Shown here one piece after another: positions 60,541-64,000 of a stretch of 64,000 bases of DNA (positions are counted from its first letter, which is position 1; every line of letters begins with the position of its first letter). The notes beneath the pieces are model-generated. The model was not told the DNA's origin, made no database searches, and saw nothing but the letters and a program-made list of their open reading frames with translations. Made by a program: the position numbers and the translations under genes. Origin of the DNA: Cyclina sinensis (taxonomy: Eukaryota; Mollusca; Bivalvia; Venerida; Veneridae); assembly GCA_012932295.1 (NCBI GenBank), contig JAAONU010000006.1:34354607-34418606 (forward strand), given 5' to 3'.

Positions 60541-62221
60541 TTAGCACACACAGTTGTTGTTGATTTTGTTTGTGACCTTGACCCTACCTTCATTTTTGTC
60601 CAGAACATAACTTAAAAAGTATTTGAGATATGAACTTGAAACTTCATAGGTGGATAGATCTCATTGAGGAGGAGTGCAGTGCACAAGATTGATAACCCTA
60701 CCCTTCATAATTTTTTTGTTGTTGCCCTTTGTTATTTTTCGAGCATAATTTTTGTCCGGAGCATAACTCAAAAAGTATTTGTGATATCAGCTTGAAACTT
60801 CATAGGTGGATAGATCTCATTGAGAATGAGTGCAGTGCACAAGAATGATAACTCTTTCTTACTTTCTGAGTAATTGCCCTTTGTTATTTTTATGCCTCCC
60901 GAAGGGAAGCATATTGTTTTTGAACTGTCAGTCTGTCCGTCAGTCCATCCGAAAACTTATACATTGGCAATAACTTTCTTATTAGTAAGTGGATTTACTT
61001 CATACTTGGACACAACACCCCTTTAGAGAAGACCTTTACACACCTATAATTATTTGACCTTGACCCCTGATTGACCTTCACCTTGAAGATCCAATTGTTC
61101 AAAGATTAAACATTGGCAATAACTTCTTTATTAGTAAGTGGATTTACTTCATACTTGGACACAAGGCCTTATCACTGACCTATATTTGTTTGACCTTGAC
61201 TCCTGAATTACCTTCATCTTGAAGATCCAATTGTCCAAAAACTTTAACATTGGCCATCATAAACTTCCGTATTAGTAAGTGGATTTGCTTCATACTTGGA
61301 CTCAACACCCATTTGGACCTTCCTGCTGACCTGTAATTATTTGACCTTGACCCCTGAATATCCAATTGTCCAGAAACTATTATTTGGCCATAAAATCCAA
61401 ATTAGTGTGTGGATATACTTCATACTTAAACACAACACCCATTTGGACAAGACCTTTCCGCTGACCTGTTATTATTTGACCTTCACCCCTGAATATCCAA
61501 TCGTCCAGAAACTATTATTTGGCCATAATTTCCAAATTAGTAAGTGGATATACTTCATACTTCAAAACAACTACACTTTGGACAAGACCATCTCACTGTC
61601 CTGTATTTATTTGACCTTGACCCCTGAATGACCTTCACCTTGAAGATCCAGTTGTCTAGAAATTTTCACATTGCCCATAAGTTCATTATTAGTAAGTGGA
61701 TTTTCTTCATACTTTGACACAACCCCCTTTGGATAAGACCTTCCCACTGATCTATATTTATTTGACCTTGACCCATGAATGACTGGTTCTCAGATCAAAG
61801 GTCAAAGCACCACTTTCGGGGGCATTGTCATCTTACAGTGACAGTTCTTGTTTCATGCATATAGTATTTAAGATATAAACTTGAAACTTAAAAGGTATAT
61901 ATATCGCATTGAGGATGAGTGTATTACACAAGAATAATAACTCTACCCTTTATAATATTTTAGTTAATGCCCTTTGTCATGCTTAATTTTTGTCCGAAAC
62001 ATGAAAAGTACTTGTAATATCAGCGTGAAACTTCATAGGTGGATAACTCTACCCTTCATAATTTATTAGTAATTGTTCTTTGTTATTTTTCATGCTTATT
62101 TTTTTTTTTCCAATGCATAACTAAAAAAGGGTTTGAGATATCAATTTGAAACTTCATAGGTGGATATATCTCATTTAGGAGAAGTGCAGAATACAAGAAT
62201 GATAACTCTACCTTTCATAAT
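60541..62221. repeat. ~160-bp tandem repeats interrupted by another element
   Basis: cttgaaacttcataggtggatagatctcatt recurs near 60637, 60790 and, past an insertion, near 61888, 62028 and 62149. The interruption is the element at 60893-61853. Confidence 0.6.
60893..61853 (+). mobile_element. ATGCCTCCCGAAG-ended element with ~145-bp repeats
   Basis: Starts atgcctcccgaagg and ends ctttcgggggcattgtc...acagttcttgttt, with inverted ends. About six monomers share tattagtaagtggatttacttcatactt and ttgaccttgacccctga. Confidence 0.7.
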
Positions 62222-62396
62222 TTTTGTGTTGCCTGCTACAAGTAGCCGCAACATATAGGGATCAGTTCTCCGTCGTCTGTCACAAAACTTGTCTGGACTA
62301 CTCCTCAGAAACTACTGGTGCAATTTCATCCAAACTTTACAGGAATGATCAGTGCCAAATTAGTTGTGCATTTCGTCGGCCCTTTAATGGTTTTTA

Positions 62397-64000
62397 TTAT
62401 ACCCCCACCACAAAATGTGGGGGGGCTATAAAGGATTCGCTTTGTCGCGTCCATCCGTCCGTTGGTCCGTCCGTCCATCTCCATTATCGTGTCCGCTCTG
62501 TAAATCCTATACCAACTGAAGGATTTTCTTCAAACTTGGCTGAAATGTTCACCTCAACAAGGGGATGTGCAGAACCCATGTTGCCCATGTGTCAGCTCAA
62601 GGTCAAGGTCACAATTGAAGGTCAAATATCAAACAATCAAATATTAGACATTATGTCGTGTCCGCTCTGTAAGTCCTACACTAATTGAAAGATTTTCTAT
62701 AATCTTGGCTCAAATGTTCACCTCAACAAGGGGATGTGCAGAACCCATGTTACCCTTTTGCCGGCTTTAGGTCAAGGTCACACTTGAAGGTCAAAAATTG
62801 ACTTAGAAAATATTCTTAAATTTTAACATGTATTTGAATATTTCTGAAACTAGAAAACGTATTTGCTTGAAACTTAAAATATATATGAAGTGTCACAATT
62901 AGGATATGCAGGTCAAGTTTCATAACTCTGTATTGCATTTTGACAAAGTTATGCCCCTTTTTAAGTCTTCAAATTTACAAACAATCAAATATTAGACATT
63001 ATGTAGTGTCAGCTCTATAAATCCTATACTAATGGAAGAATTTTCTTCAAACTTTACTCAAATGTTCAACTCAACAAGGTTATGTGCAGAACCCATGTTA
63101 CCTTTGTGCCGGCTTAAGGTCAAGGTCACACTTGAAGGTCAAAATTGACTTAGAAAATGTTCTTAAATTTTAACATGTACTTGAATATTTCTGAAACTAG
63201 AAAACGTATTTGCTTGAAACTTAAAAGATATATGAGGTATCACAAGTAAGATATGCAGGTCAAGTTTCATAACTCTGTATTGCATTTTGACAAAGTTATG
63301 CTCCTTTTCAAGTCTTTTAATTTACTTACAATCAATACTAGACAATATGTCGTGTCCGCTCTATAAATTCTATACTAATGGAAGGATTTTCTTCAAACTT
63401 GACTCAAATGTTCACCCCAACTGGGCAATGTGCGGAACCCATCTTACCCTTGTGCCAGCTTAAGGTCAAGGCCACACTTGAAGGTCAAAAATTGACTTAG
63501 AAAATGTTCTTAAATTTTAACATGTACTTGAATATTTCTAAAACTAGAACAGATAATCATTTGAAACTTGAAATATATACGAAGTGTCGCAAGTAAGATA
63601 TGCAGGTCAAGTTTCATAACTAAAAAAAGTGGGGGGGGGGATAACTTTGTATTGTATTTTGACAAAGTTAAGTCCATTTTTATGTCTTTAAATTTATTTA
63701 CTATAATATTTCTTAAACCAGAACAGATATTTAATTGAAACTTAAAATTTATATGAATGGTTACAAGCAAGCTCAGACGACGAAAATTCTACAATTTCAT
63801 TGAATTATGACACAAGTTATGCCCCTTTTAGGCTTAGAAAATGTTCTGATACAACCATTAATACTTAAATGTTTCTGAAACTAGAACAGATATTCACAAA
63901 AATGAAAGGTTATTTGTAACTGTTTCGAACATGATTTGACAATATATATTTATACTATTACCTGTACAATTTGTTTGTTTTTTTCACCAGAGATAATTTT
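62397..64000. mobile_element. Tandem-repeat element beginning with a G/C hairpin, runs off the window
   Basis: Starts with a stem (cccccaccaca / tgtgggggg, 62402-62426). The landmark acctcaacaagg recurs at 62551 and 62720, with diverged forms near 63068 and 63413. Each repeat carries aaggtcaaggtcacac-like sequence. It is preceded by a short fragment (62222-62396) of another repeat. Confidence 0.55.

Noticed and set aside
61296..61631. 111-codon plus frame with internal repeats
   Set aside because: Arises because the ~145-bp monomers of the element at 60893-61853 lack stops in one frame by chance.
62224..62688. 154-codon plus-strand frame
   Set aside because: Lies wholly in tandem-repeat elements and spans the junction of two repeats; no domain and no coding constraint.

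Overview
The window is eukaryotic, AT-rich and intron-rich, and almost certainly from a bivalve mollusc. I infer this from three things: the Gly/Tyr-rich secreted proteins resemble shell-matrix proteins; the introns carry many non-autonomous elements with internal ~145-165 bp tandem repeats and 'CAAGGTCA'-type motifs, a style typical of bivalve genomes; and the one long housekeeping gene is an animal-type quiescin sulfhydryl oxidase. No species is claimed.

Left half (1-30 kb): a family of small secreted Gly/Tyr/Ser-rich proteins. There are four complete four-exon genes: gene 1 at 3.4-6.9 kb (+), gene 2 at 16.7-18.7 kb (+), gene C at 24.8-22.9 kb (-) and gene D at 27.5-29.5 kb (+). A fifth copy, gene B at 10.9-12.0 kb (+), has lost its head. 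In each complete gene exon 1 is untranslated. Exon 2 encodes a 20-residue signal peptide, a G/Y/S array and a conserved VPVPAVPQTGG segment. Exon 3 adds a hydrophobic stretch and a short tail with the stop codon. Exon 4 is 3' UTR. The spliced proteins (152, 148, 137 and 135 aa) have no cysteine. Genes 1 and 2 lie in a direct segmental duplication (1-10927 and 13463-22733) whose left edge falls inside a small TAACCCATT-ended MITE. The proximal promoter is conserved in all four complete genes.

Right half: one QSOX-type sulfhydryl oxidase gene (+), ten coding exons from 30600 to 50581, 667 aa. It has a signal peptide, a thioredoxin domain with WCGHC, a second thioredoxin-like domain, a helix-rich region, an ERV/ALR domain with CQIC, and a C-terminal membrane segment. 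Its introns hold MITEs, tRNA-derived SINEs, a CpG-rich inverted-repeat element, a 196-bp satellite and nested elements. From 50.7 kb to the end I see mostly repeats, with one weak candidate exon at about 60.4 kb.

The two halves are linked by history. Each duplicated unit carries, downstream of its Gly/Tyr-rich gene, a copy of the QSOX 5' flank and the start of QSOX exon 1 (8186 and 19924). Gene D next to QSOX therefore looks like the ancestral pair, and the duplicated segments broke off inside the QSOX signal-peptide coding region. I see no evidence that the two kinds of protein work together; the Gly/Tyr-rich proteins have no cysteines for QSOX to oxidise.
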